NCBI RefSeq assembly: GCF_004402215.1
Contig: NZ_SOEZ01000075.1
Span: forward strand, 1-64,000
Length of the DNA stretch: 64,000 bases
Origin: Cryobacterium tagatosivorans
GTDB taxonomy: Bacteria > Actinomycetota > Actinomycetes > Actinomycetales > Microbacteriaceae
Direction of reading: 5' to 3'
The notes under the pieces were generated by a model. That model was not told the DNA's origin. It ran no database searches and saw only the letters and a list, made by a program, of their open reading frames with translations. Shown piece by piece: positions 26,878 to 35,481 of this stretch. Each line of letters begins with the position of its first letter. The first letter of the stretch is position 1. A program made the position numbers and the translations under genes.

Positions 26878-28325
26878 TCAGGCGAGGCTGCGGAGGGCCT
26901 CGGCCGGGCGCAGTCGGGAGGCGCGCCAGCCGCCGATCGCCCCGGCGAGCAGGCCGCCGAGCACGGCCAGGCCGGCGGCGAGCAGGATGACCGACACGGT
27001 GACCGGCGCGGTGAGCGCGATATCGACCGGAGCCTGGACCTGCGCGGCCTGGCCGAAGCCGGCGCCGGGTCCGCCGGGGCTCGCCGCCTGCGCCGAGGCT
27101 GTCGCGCCCGCGCTCAACGTCGGCGCGACGAGGTTGACCAGGAGGATGCCGACCAGGCCGATGGCGATTCCGGCCGCCCCGCCGAGCAGGCCCTGCACGA
27201 GCGACTCGCCCGCCACCTGGCGGACGATCCGGCCGTTGGACCAGCCGATCGCCTTGAGCGTGCCGAACTCCCGGGTGCGGCGGGTGACCCCCGAGATCGT
27301 GAACAGGATCGCGATCAGGAACGCGGCCCCGAGGACGATCAGCGACAACCAGAGGCCCAGGTTCGAGGCCAGGTCGGATGCCGTGGCCAGCGAACCGGAC
27401 ACGCTGGAGGCCAGCTCGGCCTGGGTCTTCACCGTCGTGTCGGGGAGCGCGGCTTCGATATCGGCCTGCACCTGGGCGATGTCGGTGGACGACGCTGCCT
27501 GGACGTAGATGTCGGAGACCTGGCCGGCCAGGCCGGAGAGGGCCTGCGCCACGTCGATGGGGATGTACGCGTTGGCGGCTGTCGCGGCATCCGCCGAGGC
27601 TGAGGTCACGAGGCCGACGATGGCGAAGTCGGTGCCGGCGATGGCGAGGGTTTCGCCGACGGCGAGCGTCGCCGTGGTCGCGTAGGCGGCGTCGAGCACG
27701 ACGACGTTCGCGCCGGCATCCGCGCTGCCCAGCGTGCGACCGTCGGTGAGCGTCATCGCCGACAGCGGCCCGACGGCCGTGTCTGCCGGGTCGAGGCCCA
27801 GCACGGTGAAGGAGTCGACGTTGAAGGAGCTGCCGCCCGCGCCATCCGGACCGCCCTCCGGTGGTGCCTCGCCCGCGGCGGGCGGTCCGATGGTCCGGTC
27901 CGGCAGCGCGCCGTCGAAGGTGGTGTTGGTGAGGGAGAGGGTGGCCGCGGCGGCCGTCACGTTGTCCACCTCCCCGACGGTGGCGAGGTCTGTGGCGGCG
28001 AACGTGCTCGTTCCCCGGTTGGCTTCGAGCCGGGTGCGGCTGACCGACGTCGTGCCGTCAGCCGTCGTCCCGTCGGCCGCGTCGAAGTCGAAGCGCTGCG
28101 GCCCGGCATCCTCGCCCTCGCCCGGAGCGGCGGGCGTCTGGTTCACGGTGATGTCCGTGCCGACGCCGTAGACGGATGCGAGCACGTTCGCCTGGGCGAG
28201 ACGGACCCCGCTCGAGACGGAGTTGACGATGATGACGAGCGCGATGGCGAGGGCCATGCCGATCGCGACGATAGCGGTCTGCTTTCGGCGGCCGGCGAGT
28301 TCCGGCGCAGGTAGGTCGTAAACAT
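26878..28325 (-). CDS. FtsX/MacB-type ABC permease, frameshifted after about eight codons
   Basis: The family start is clear: ATG 28325 has GGAG six bases upstream and encodes MFTTYLRR, but that frame then turns to nonsense and stops after 60 codons. The expected continuation [32 protein letters not shown] lies in the next frame, open from 28362 to 26878. One G appears to be missing in CGCCGG|AACTCG (about 28300). The rest is intact: TM helix 1, a large extracellular domain (about 200 residues), then three TM helices with [24 protein letters not shown]. Either the base is a sequencing error, or the gene is inactivated, or it is rescued by the GTG at 28362, which lacks a ribosome-binding site. 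Confidence 0.8.
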
Positions 28326-28383
28326 GGATCTCCAGTTCCGGAGCCGAGCTCGTCCCGACCACCGGGATCGAAGCTAGGAGCGC

Positions 28384-28421
28384 CGGCTATCGCGGCTCTG
28401 TGGCGCGGCTATCAATCGGCT
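28384..28421 (+). promoter_or_regulatory. CGGCT direct-repeat array between the ABC permease and the two-component genes
   Basis: Four CGGCT units start at 28384, 28393, 28406 and 28417. They form two related blocks, CGGCTATCGCGGCTCTGTG and CGGCTATCAATCGGCTGTG, 22 bases apart. Direct repeats of about one or two helical turns are the usual binding pattern of OmpR-family regulators. The array lies in the divergent promoter region and could serve both operons. Confidence 0.4.
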
Positions 28422-28506
28422 GTGCGTCGGCGGCGACCGCGGCTCACAGCGCGGACGTGGGGTTCACCAAGCTGATTCATAGAAAACTCTGGATACTTGG
28501 AGAATC

Positions 28507-29250
28507 ATGACGATGCCCGCGAAGAACCCGTCCCACGGACCGCGCCTGCATAAAGCCGACGGCAGCCCGATCCGGGTGCTCGTGGTCGACGACGAGCCGA
28601 TGCTGACCGACTTGCTCTCGATGGCGCTCCGGTACGAGGGCTGGGAGGTGCGCACCGCGGGGGAGGGACGCCAGGCGCTCACCATCGCGCGGGAGTTCCG
28701 GCCCGACGCCATCGTGCTCGACATCATGCTCCCGGACATCGACGGGCTGCAGGTGCTGCAGCGGGTGCGGGCGGACGGGCACGAAACCCCCGTGCTGTTC
28801 CTGACCGCGAAGGATGCCCTCTCCGACCGCATCGCCGGCCTGACCGCCGGGGGCGACGACTACGTCACCAAGCCGTTCAGTCTCGAGGAGGTCGTGGCCC
28901 GCCTGCGCGGGCTCATCCGCCGGTCCACCCTCGCCGTGGCCGACTCCAGCGACCCGCGGATCACCGTCGGCGACCTCTCGCTCGACGAAGACAGCTACGA
29001 GGTGTTCCGCGCCGGCGAGCCGATCGAGCTGACCGCCACCGAATTCGAGCTGCTTCGCTTCCTCATGCGCAACCCCAGGCGGGTGCTGAGCAAGGCGCAG
29101 ATCCTGGACCGGGTGTGGAGCTACGACTTCGGCGGCCGGTCATCCGTCGTCGAAATCTACATTTCCTACCTGCGCAAGAAGATCGACGCCGGCCGCGAAC
29201 CGATGATCCACACCGTCCGCGGCGCCGGCTACATGCTGAAGACCGCCTGA
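28507..29250 (+). CDS. OmpR/PhoB-family response regulator
   Basis: A 247-residue regulator. The receiver domain (~22-135) has the acidic pair VVDDE, phosphoacceptor Asp in IVLDIMLPDIDG, the Thr in LFLTAKD and Lys in VTKPFSLEE. The winged-helix effector (~150-245) has ELTATEFELLRFLMRNPRRVLSKAQILDRVW and the recognition helix SSVVEIYISYLRKKID, ending HTVRGAGYML. The nearest known types are TrcR/CseB-like. Its stop overlaps the histidine kinase start by one base. Divergent from the MacB-like exporter, which it may control. Confidence 0.93.
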   Translation: MTMPAKNPSHGPRLHKADGSPIRVLVVDDEPMLTDLLSMALRYEGWEVRTAGEGRQALTIAREFRPDAIVLDIMLPDIDGLQVLQRVRADGHETPVLFLTAKDALSDRIAGLTAGGDDYVTKPFSLEEVVARLRGLIRRSTLAVADSSDPRITVGDLSLDEDSYEVFRAGEPIELTATEFELLRFLMRNPRRVLSKAQILDRVWSYDFGGRSSVVEIYISYLRKKIDAGREPMIHTVRGAGYMLKTA

Positions 29251-30770
29251 TGGCGCAGCGCAAGCCGCGAACCGGCGAGCCGCGCGGGCGGGCGCCCTGG
29301 ACCCTGCGCCGCCGACTCGTGCTGGCCGTCGTCGGGCTCCTCGCGCTGGTCAGCCTGGCCATCGGGCTGGTGAGCGTCGTGATTCTCCGGGCGTCCCTGC
29401 TCGACGGCCTCGACGTGCGCCTGGCCTCGGCGGCCGACCGGTCGAGCGCCGTCCTCGGCGGAGACGGCGACAGCGACAGCGATGGAGAACACCCTCGGCC
29501 CACCCCCTCGGCCGACGTCATCCTGGGCGGCCCGGCGCAGCCGCCCGGCACCCTCGCGCTCGTCTTCGACGGCACCACGATCACGGCCGGTTACACCAAC
29601 GACGAGAGCGGCGAGATCGAGTCGCTGTCGGCCGAGCAGGTCAAGCTCCTCGGCCGGCACCTCGACCAGACGGCGCCGGTCACCATCGATCTCGGCGGAG
29701 AACTCGGGGACTACCGGGTCGTCTCGCAGACGAGCCGGACCGGCACGCTGTACATCGTCGGCTACCCGCTTTCCGCGGTGAACGACACCGCCGCACAGCT
29801 GGCGCTGATCATCGGCGTGGTCTCGCTCATCGGCCTGCTCGTCGTCGCGGTCGTGGCGGCCTGGATCGTGCGGCTGGCCCTCCGTCCGCTCGACCGGGTG
29901 ACCGACACGGCGGCGAGGGTGGCCGAGCTGCCGCTGGACCGGGGCGCCGTCACCCTCGTCGACCGGGTGCCCGCCGCCGACACCGACCCGCGCACCGAGG
30001 TCGGCCGGGTCGGCTCCGCGCTCAACCGGATGCTCGACCACGTCGACCTCGCACTGGAAACGCGTCACGCCAGCGAGAGCAAGGTGCGCCAGTTCGTCGC
30101 GGATGCCAGCCACGAACTGCGCACGCCGCTGGCCTCCATCCGCGGGTACGCGGAGCTCACCCGCCGTGGCGGCCAGGAACTCCCGGCGGACGCCATCCGC
30201 TCGCTGGACCGGATCGAGTCGGAGGCGATCCGGATGACCGGCCTGGTCGAAGACCTGCTCCTGCTGGCCCGGCTGGACGAGGGCCGGGAACTCGAACGGG
30301 AACCGGTGGACCTCACCCGCATGCTCGTCGACGTGGTCAGCGACGCGCACGCGGCCGGGCCGGAGCACGTCTGGAACCTTGACCTCCCGGAGGAGCCGAT
30401 CGAGATCACCGGCGACGCGAGCCGGCTGCACCAGGTCTTCGCGAACCTGCTGGCCAACGCCCGCGTGCACACGCCTCCCGGCACGAGCGTCACGACCGCG
30501 CTCGCCGCCGAGGGAGACCGGGCCGTCGTGACGGTGACCGATGACGGCCCCGGCATCCCGGAGATCCTGCGGTCGACGCTGTTCGAGCGGTTCGCGCGCG
30601 GCGACAGCTCACGTTTCCGGGGGACCGGCAGCACCGGGCTGGGGCTGGCCATCGCCCGGGCCGTCGTCACCGCGCACCGCGGCGAGATCACCGTCGAGAG
30701 CCGTGAGGGGTTCACCCGGTTCCGGGTGGCGCTTCCCCTCGGCCAGGGCCAGGGCGCCGCCGACAACTGA
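29250..30770 (+). CDS. Sensor histidine kinase
   Basis: A 506-residue membrane kinase. TM1 is at ~26-50, followed by an extracellular sensor of about 140 residues, TM2 at ~183-205, and a HAMP linker (ALRPLDRVTDTAARVAELPLD). The DHp domain has the phospho-acceptor His in ADASHELRTPLASIRGY; the HATPase domain shows N box NLLANARVHTPPGTS, G1 DDGPGIP, F box FERFARG and G2 GTGSTGLGLAIA. It phosphorylates the preceding regulator. The signal is unknown; an envelope stress or drug signal would fit the MacB-like neighbour. Confidence 0.92.
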   Translation: MAQRKPRTGEPRGRAPWTLRRRLVLAVVGLLALVSLAIGLVSVVILRASLLDGLDVRLASAADRSSAVLGGDGDSDSDGEHPRPTPSADVILGGPAQPPGTLALVFDGTTITAGYTNDESGEIESLSAEQVKLLGRHLDQTAPVTIDLGGELGDYRVVSQTSRTGTLYIVGYPLSAVNDTAAQLALIIGVVSLIGLLVVAVVAAWIVRLALRPLDRVTDTAARVAELPLDRGAVTLVDRVPAADTDPRTEVGRVGSALNRMLDHVDLALETRHASESKVRQFVADASHELRTPLASIRGYAELTRRGGQELPADAIRSLDRIESEAIRMTGLVEDLLLLARLDEGRELEREPVDLTRMLVDVVSDAHAAGPEHVWNLDLPEEPIEITGDASRLHQVFANLLANARVHTPPGTSVTTALAAEGDRAVVTVTDDGPGIPEILRSTLFERFARGDSSRFRGTGSTGLGLAIARAVVTAHRGEITVESREGFTRFRVALPLGQGQGAADN

Positions 30771-30771
30771 G

Positions 30772-30824
30772 TTGCGGAGAAACACCCTTCCCCGCGCCAA
30801 CGAAGGTACTTTCTCCGCAGTTCA
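30772..30824. repeat. Intergenic palindrome of the TTGCGGA family
   Basis: TTGCGGAGAAACACCCTTC (30772-30790) faces GAAGGTACTTTCTCCGCA (30802-30819) across 11 bases. The arms share TTGCGGA-AAA-GTACCTTC with the palindrome at 40854-40906. It lies between the convergent kinase and marR genes. Confidence 0.75.
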
Positions 30825-30839
30825 ACCCCTGGTGGAGGA

Positions 30840-31304
30840 CTAGCGCGGCGAGGGCGAGCCCGCCTGCTCGGGTGCGTCGGGCCTGTTCAGCCGGGCGATC
30901 AGGGCGGCGAACTGCCGCAGGTCCTCCTCGGGCCAGGTGCCCAGCCGCCGCTTCACCACCGCGTCCTTGCCGGCGCTCACCTCGGCCAGCTTCGACACCG
31001 CCGCGGGCGTCAGGGCGAGGAACCGGGCCCTGCCGTCGCTCGGGTCGGCCTGGAGCTCCAGCAGGCCGAGCTCCTGGAGCTGGGCCACCTGCCGGCTGAC
31101 GACGCTGCGGTCAACGGACAGCGTGTCGGCGACGGCGCTCGCATGGGTCGGGCCGCAGCGGGAGAGCAGGCGCAGCACCTTCAGCCCGAACGGCTGCAGG
31201 GCGGGGTCGATGCTCAGCGCGGCATCCCGCATGCTCCTCCGGATGAGGCCGGCGAGGATGTTCATCTGCTCCTCGACCTCCGCGAGGGCCTCGGCCGTGG
31301 TCAT
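30840..31304 (-). CDS. MarR-family transcriptional regulator
   Basis: A 154-residue winged-helix regulator. The core is ALQPFGLKVLRLLSRCGPTHASAVADTLSVDRSVVSRQVAQLQELGLLELQADPSDGRARFLALT, with the conserved D-x-R in the wing. It should act as a dimer that represses the operon until a drug-like ligand binds. Its ATG overlaps the stop of the upstream MFS gene by four bases, so regulator and pump share one mRNA. Two matching palindromes in the operon promoter (33028-33069) are the likely operators. Confidence 0.9.
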   Translation of the reverse strand: MTTAEALAEVEEQMNILAGLIRRSMRDAALSIDPALQPFGLKVLRLLSRCGPTHASAVADTLSVDRSVVSRQVAQLQELGLLELQADPSDGRARFLALTPAAVSKLAEVSAGKDAVVKRRLGTWPEEDLRQFAALIARLNRPDAPEQAGSPSPR

Positions 31305-33010
31305 TTCACGACCTCGATCGTGCCCGTCGGGTGCACCTGTCCGACCGGGGACAGGGCCACGGATGCCGCGCTCACGCCGATCAGCGCGTCCTCGGTGTCC
31401 TCGGCCTCACGCTGGTGCGCGGCCTCGTCGGTGTGGGAGAGCTCGACGGCGTTCTTCCGGCCGAGCGGAAGGTTGGGCAGCAGCGCGACCATGACCAGGG
31501 TGACCACGGCCAGCGGCGCGCCGAACAGGAACACCGTGCCGACGCCCGAGCCGTACGCGGACTCGACGAGCACGCGGATGGCGCCGGGGAGCTCCGAGAT
31601 GTGGGGGATCGCCCCGCCGCCGAGGGCCTTCGCCGCGGCGGCCTGGTTGGCGGGGCTCAGGGCGCCGATGCCGTCCGTGATCTTCGCGGCGACCGTGCTG
31701 CCGAGGACGGAACCGAGCACGGAAACGCCGATCGTGCCGCCGATGCTGCGGAAGAAGGTCACCGCGCTGGTGGCCACGCCGAGGTTCTTCACCTCGATGG
31801 CGTTCTGCACCACCAGGACCAGGTTCTGCATCAGCATGCCGAGTCCGGCGCCGAGAACGAACATGTACACCCCGACGAGCACGAGGTTCGTGTCGTACTG
31901 CAGCGTGCCGAGCAGCAGCAGGCCGGCGAGGACGAGCACGCTCCCGGAGACCAGGATCGCCTTCCACTTGCCGGTGCGGCTCACCATGCTGCCGAAGACG
32001 GTCGAGGAGACGAGCAGGCCGCCCATCATCGGGATGGTCAGGAGGCCCGACTGGGTGGGGGTCGCGCCGCGCGCAAGCTGCATGTACTGGCTCAGGAACA
32101 CGGAGGTGCCGAACATCGCGACGCCCACGGAGAGGCTGGCCACGGTCGCCAGGGTGAAGGTGCGGTTCTTGAACAGGCCGAGCGGGATGATCGGCTCCTT
32201 GACGGTGAACTCAACGATCACGGCGGCGATGAGGAGGCCTGCCGCGCCGGCGACCATGATGAACGACTGACCGGATGCCCACTCGAACTGGTTGCCGGCC
32301 TGGGTCACCCAGATCAGCAGCAGGGAGACCCCGGCCGCGATGAGCAGGGCGCCGAGGTAGTCGATGCGGGCGGTCCGCTGGGGCCGCTTGGGCAGGTGCA
32401 GGGTCAGCTGCAGCAGGATGATCGCGACGATGGCGATCGGCAGCGCGATGAAGAAGTTCCAGCGCCAGCCGAACGCATCCGTGACCACGCCGCCGAGCAG
32501 CGGGCCGCCGACGGTGCCGAGGGCCATCACGCCGCCGAACAGCCCAGCGTACTTGCCGCGGTCGCGCGGGCTGATGATGTCCGCCATGATGATCTGGCTG
32601 AGCGCCGCAAGGCCGCCGGCGCCGAGGCCCTGCAGCACGCGGAACCCGATCAGCGTGTTGGTGTCCTGCGAGAGGCCGGCCAGGGCCGAGCCGACCACGA
32701 AGATCACCAGGGCCAGCTGGATCAGCAGCTTGCGATTGAAGAGGTCGGCGAACTTGCCCCAGATCGGGGTGCTGACGGCGGTGGCGAGGAGGGTCGCGGT
32801 GACGACCCAGGTGTAGGCGGACTGGTCCCCCTTGAGGTCCGCGATGATCCGCGGCAGCGACGTGGCGACGACCGTGCCGGCGAGGATCGCGACGAACATG
32901 CCGAGCAGGAGGCCGGAGAGGGCCTCCAGCACCTGGCGGTGGCTCATCGTTCCGTCGGTGGGGACGGGGTGTTTCGCGGCCTTTCGGCCCTTCGTGGTGC
33001 TGGCTGACAT
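31301..33010 (-). CDS. MFS multidrug exporter, DHA2 (14-TM, EmrB/QacA) family
   Basis: A 569-residue proton antiporter with about 14 transmembrane helices. Family motifs: the helix 1 LDxTIVNVALP-type region appears as ILAGTVVATSLPRIIADL; motif A GKFADLFNRKLL; motif B GFRVLQGLGAGGL; motif C near MALGTVGGPLLGGVVTDAFGWRWNFFIALP. The C-terminal ~60 residues are a charged cytosolic tail. ATG 33010 has GGGAG six bases upstream and is preferred to the frame start at 33034. First gene of a two-gene operon with marR. Confidence 0.92.
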   Translation of the reverse strand: MSASTTKGRKAAKHPVPTDGTMSHRQVLEALSGLLLGMFVAILAGTVVATSLPRIIADLKGDQSAYTWVVTATLLATAVSTPIWGKFADLFNRKLLIQLALVIFVVGSALAGLSQDTNTLIGFRVLQGLGAGGLAALSQIIMADIISPRDRGKYAGLFGGVMALGTVGGPLLGGVVTDAFGWRWNFFIALPIAIVAIILLQLTLHLPKRPQRTARIDYLGALLIAAGVSLLLIWVTQAGNQFEWASGQSFIMVAGAAGLLIAAVIVEFTVKEPIIPLGLFKNRTFTLATVASLSVGVAMFGTSVFLSQYMQLARGATPTQSGLLTIPMMGGLLVSSTVFGSMVSRTGKWKAILVSGSVLVLAGLLLLGTLQYDTNLVLVGVYMFVLGAGLGMLMQNLVLVVQNAIEVKNLGVATSAVTFFRSIGGTIGVSVLGSVLGSTVAAKITDGIGALSPANQAAAAKALGGGAIPHISELPGAIRVLVESAYGSGVGTVFLFGAPLAVVTLVMVALLPNLPLGRKNAVELSHTDEAAHQREAEDTEDALIGVSAASVALSPVGQVHPTGTIEVVK

Positions 33011-33027
33011 CGTGCTCCCGCTGATAA

Positions 33028-33069
33028 TTGACAAGGGTCAACCATATTCACCTAGTGGACTTGTGTCAA
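33028..33069 (-). promoter_or_regulatory. Promoter and paired operators of the MFS-marR operon
   Basis: On minus, -35 TTGACA (33069-33064), a 17-base spacer and -10 TATGGT (33046-33041) form a near-consensus promoter. Two palindromes with the same form overlap it: TTGAC-N4-GTCAA (33028-33041), at the transcription start, and TTGAC-N4-GTCCA (33056-33069), on the -35. Their centres are 28 bases apart. The arrangement is typical of MarR autorepression. Confidence 0.75.
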
Positions 33070-33189
33070 CTACTTGGCCGGCCGAGTGGGCCGGCCCCGA
33101 CCAGGCCCGACGCGGTGTTCGTCCAGCCGGCGCGCGTAAGCTGTGGGGCCGTTCCATTTAGCCAGCTGATTTAACCAGAGGATGCCCTT

Positions 33190-33966
33190 GTGACGAACAC
33201 TCCCCGCCTGGTGGCATTCGACCTGGATGACACCCTCGCCCCGTCGAAGTCGCCGCTCGACCCGCGCATGGCCGGGCTCATGCTGCGCCTGCTCGATGTG
33301 GCGGAGGTCTGCGTGATCTCCGGCGGGCAGCTCGCGCAGTTCCAGATGCAGGTCGTCGACACCCTCGAGGGCGCCGTCGACGAGCAGCTGGAGCGCCTGC
33401 ACCTCATGCCCACCTGCGGCACGCAGTACTACCGGTTCTCCGACGGCGTCCTGTCGCAGATCTATGCCCAGAGCCTGTCCGACGACGAAAAGTCCCGGGC
33501 GCTCGCCGCGGTCGAGGGTGCCGCCCGTGAACTCGGCTACTGGGAGAGCGAGACCTGGGGGCCCATCCTCGAGGACCGCGGCTCGCAGATCACCTTCTCC
33601 GCCCTCGGCCAGGCCGCGCCGGTCGCCGCGAAGATGGCCTGGGATCCCACCGGCGAGAAGAAGAACCGGCTGCGCGCGGCCGTGCAGGCTGTGCTTCCCG
33701 ACCTCGAAGTCCGCTCCGGCGGGTCGACCTCCGTCGACATCACCCGGCGCGGCATCGACAAGGCCTACGGGATGAAGCGGCTCGCCGAGCTCAGTGGCAT
33801 CCCGCTGGACGACATGCTCTTCGTTGGCGACCGGCTCGACCCGGACGGCAACGACTACCCGGTGAAGGCGCTCGGAGTGGAGTGCCACTCGGTTCGCGAC
33901 TGGCAGGACACGGCCGGCTACCTCGAGACGCTGATCCCCACGCTCGCGGTGGCCGCTCGCGCCTGA
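33190..33966 (+). CDS. HAD-IIB hydrolase, phosphomannomutase-like
   Basis: A 258-residue HAD phosphatase. Motif I is AFDLDDTLAPSKSPLD (nucleophile Asp and acid/base Asp), motif II VCVISGGQ, a C2B cap between about residues 85 and 185 (CGTQYYRFSDG...), motif III Lys in RRGIDKAYGMKRL, and motif IV LFVGDRLDPDGNDY. The SGG and cap sequence resemble eukaryote-type phosphomannomutase and sucrose-phosphate phosphatases. It should dephosphorylate or isomerise a sugar phosphate. GTG 33190 has AGAGG about eight bases upstream. Confidence 0.85.
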   Translation: MTNTPRLVAFDLDDTLAPSKSPLDPRMAGLMLRLLDVAEVCVISGGQLAQFQMQVVDTLEGAVDEQLERLHLMPTCGTQYYRFSDGVLSQIYAQSLSDDEKSRALAAVEGAARELGYWESETWGPILEDRGSQITFSALGQAAPVAAKMAWDPTGEKKNRLRAAVQAVLPDLEVRSGGSTSVDITRRGIDKAYGMKRLAELSGIPLDDMLFVGDRLDPDGNDYPVKALGVECHSVRDWQDTAGYLETLIPTLAVAARA

Positions 33967-33984
33967 CCGGCGCGCGGCGCCGAT

Positions 33985-34014
33985 TTGCGCCCGCGCCGCC
34001 GCATCCGGTAGCGT
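33985..34014 (+). promoter_or_regulatory. Promoter of the L10-leader/rplJL operon
   Basis: TTGCGC (33985-33990) and TAGCGT (34009-34014) are separated by 18 bases; transcription would start near 34021, at the beginning of the L10 leader. Confidence 0.45.
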
Positions 34015-34020
34015 GGGCAA

Positions 34021-34164
34021 CAGCCAAAGACCGCCGGTTATTGCCTCGCCCAGAAATGGACGTAGGCAATCGAAGGTTCATTCACGTGAACGGCCCGCGC
34101 AGGACTCGAAGTAGAAGTGCAGTGAAAGCTGCTCCCCGCTCCGGCCCTGCGCCGGAGCTTTTTT
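34021..34164 (+). ncRNA. Ribosomal protein L10 leader with transcription attenuator
   Basis: Structured 5' leader between the promoter and rplJ. Its central part (GTAGGCAATCGAAGG..., then GTGAACGGCCCGCGCAGG) resembles the L10(L12)4-binding element of 23S rRNA that L10 leaders imitate, and it ends in a strong intrinsic terminator (34138-34164). Binding of the L10-L12 complex is known in other bacteria to shut off rplJL expression. Here the terminator position implies control by attenuation. Confidence 0.75.
34138..34164 (+). terminator. Attenuator terminator of the L10 leader
   Basis: GCTCCGGC (34138-34145), loop CCTGC, GCCGGAGC (34151-34158), then TTTTTT. It is the only terminator in the window with a full six-T tract and lies 49 bases before the rplJ start. 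Confidence 0.85.
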
Positions 34165-34212
34165 CATGTCTGCGCCCCGGGCTACCGGCACATGAATACT
34201 AAGAGGAGCGCC

Positions 34213-34728
34213 ATGGCGAACAAGGAAGCAACGGTCGCCGAGCTTACGGAGAAATTCGAGAGCTCGACCGCCGTTCTGCTCACCGAGTACCGCGGACTCA
34301 CTGTTGCGAAGCTCAAGGAGCTGCGCACGTCCATCAGTGAGGACGCCACGTACGCCGTGGTAAAGAACACGCTCACCAAGATCGCGGCCAACAAGGCCGG
34401 CATTTCGTCGTTCGATGACGAGCTCGTCGGTCCGTCCGCAATCGCTTTCGTGCACGGTGACCCTGTCGCCGTCGCGAAGACCCTGCGTGCCTTTACCAAG
34501 GCAAACCCTCTCCTGGTGGTCAAGGGCGGTTACTTCGACGGTAACCCGCTGACCGCCGCAGAGGTAGGCAAGCTCGCCGACCTCGAGTCCCGTGAGGTGC
34601 TGCTGGCCAAGCTGGCCGGCGCCTTCAAGGCCTCGCTGTTCGGAGCCGCATATCTGTTCAACGCACCACTGTCGAAGGCTGTTCGCACCATCGACGCGCT
34701 GCGTGAGAAGCAGGAGTCCGCGAACTAG
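34213..34728 (+). CDS. rplJ: 50S ribosomal protein L10
   Basis: A 171-residue protein: [38 protein letters not shown] at the rRNA-binding N-terminus, [15 protein letters not shown], and a C-terminal helix ([29 protein letters not shown]) on which L7/L12 dimers assemble. AGAGGAG precedes ATG 34213. It forms an operon with rplL and is preceded by its regulatory leader. Confidence 0.98.
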   Translation: MANKEATVAELTEKFESSTAVLLTEYRGLTVAKLKELRTSISEDATYAVVKNTLTKIAANKAGISSFDDELVGPSAIAFVHGDPVAVAKTLRAFTKANPLLVVKGGYFDGNPLTAAEVGKLADLESREVLLAKLAGAFKASLFGAAYLFNAPLSKAVRTIDALREKQESAN

Positions 34729-34779
34729 GCATCGGCCTGGCATCGCGGTGAGTAACTAAGAAACTATAAGGAGAAAATC

Positions 34780-35163
34780 ATGGCAAAGCTTTCCACTGAA
34801 GAACTGCTTGAGCAGTTCAAGGGCCTGACCCTCATCGAGCTCTCCGAGTTCGTCAAGGCGTTCGAGGAGACCTTCGAGGTCACCGCCGCTGCTCCGGTCG
34901 CCGTTGCCGGCGCTGCCGGTCCCGCCGCCGCTGCCGAAGAGGTCGAAGAGCAGACCGCTTTCGACGTCATCCTCGATGGCGTTGGCGACAAGAAGATCCA
35001 GGTCATCAAGGTTGTGCGCGAGCTCACCGCCCTGGGCCTCGGCGAAGCCAAGGCAGTCGTCGACGGCGCTCCGAAGGCCGTCCTCGAAGGCGTCTCGAAG
35101 GAAGCAGCTGACAAGGCAAAGGCCGCCCTTGAGGGCGCCGGCGCCACCGTCATCCTCAAGTAG
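34780..35163 (+). CDS. rplL: 50S ribosomal protein L7/L12
   Basis: A 127-residue acidic protein. The N-terminal dimerisation helices ([29 protein letters not shown]) are followed by an Ala-rich hinge (about residues 35-52) and the C-terminal factor-binding domain ([67 protein letters not shown]). It recruits translation GTPases. AAGGAG precedes ATG 34780. Codon use is strongly biased, as expected for a highly expressed gene. Confidence 0.98.
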   Translation: MAKLSTEELLEQFKGLTLIELSEFVKAFEETFEVTAAAPVAVAGAAGPAAAAEEVEEQTAFDVILDGVGDKKIQVIKVVRELTALGLGEAKAVVDGAPKAVLEGVSKEAADKAKAALEGAGATVILK

Positions 35164-35216
35164 TAACGCCCCGCGAGGGGTACTGATTGAGGCGTGACCG
35201 GCGTCAGCCGTTGAAC

Positions 35217-35256
35217 GCAGAGGGCGTCGCATCCGTATGGATGCGACGCCCTCTGC
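35217..35256 (+). terminator. Terminator after rplJL
   Basis: 18-bp perfect arms (35217-35234 with 35239-35256) around GTAT, followed by TTCGTT; it starts 53 bases after the rplL stop. Confidence 0.85.
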
Positions 35257-35368
35257 TTCGTTAAACGGTGCCCGCCCTTCGGGGGAATCGGGGGTTGATC
35301 GGGCGATCTCCTGCCCCCCGCTCGAGGGTAACGATTTGGCATCCACTCGGCGGATTGCGCTGCAGGCC

Positions 35369-35458
35369 TTGCCGGGCTCGTGCGCCGCCTCTAGGTTGGT
35401 GGGCGAAAGGCTTGCCATGCGTTCGGCAGATCCTTGAGGCCACGTGGAAGCGCTTTCT
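35369..35458 (+). promoter_or_regulatory. Promoter and LacI-type operator of the carbohydrate ABC operon
   Basis: TTGCCG (35369-35374), a 17-base spacer and TAGGTT (35392-35397) form a probable promoter. TGGAAGCGCTTTCT (35445-35458) is a near-perfect palindrome with the central GCGC typical of LacI-family operators of the alpha-glucoside/maltose group. It lies about 40 bases into the leader, where a bound repressor would block elongation. No LacI gene is next to it. Confidence 0.6.
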
Positions 35459-35481
35459 TTTACTCAACGAGGAGGAATCGC

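Larger units (their letters stand above)
35164..35481. other. Intergenic region holding terminator, promoter and operator
   Basis: 318 bases between rplL and the sugar-binding protein gene. It holds the rplL terminator (35217-35256), a promoter (35369-35397) and a LacI-type operator (35445-35458), all annotated separately. No coding potential is seen. Confidence 0.6.
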
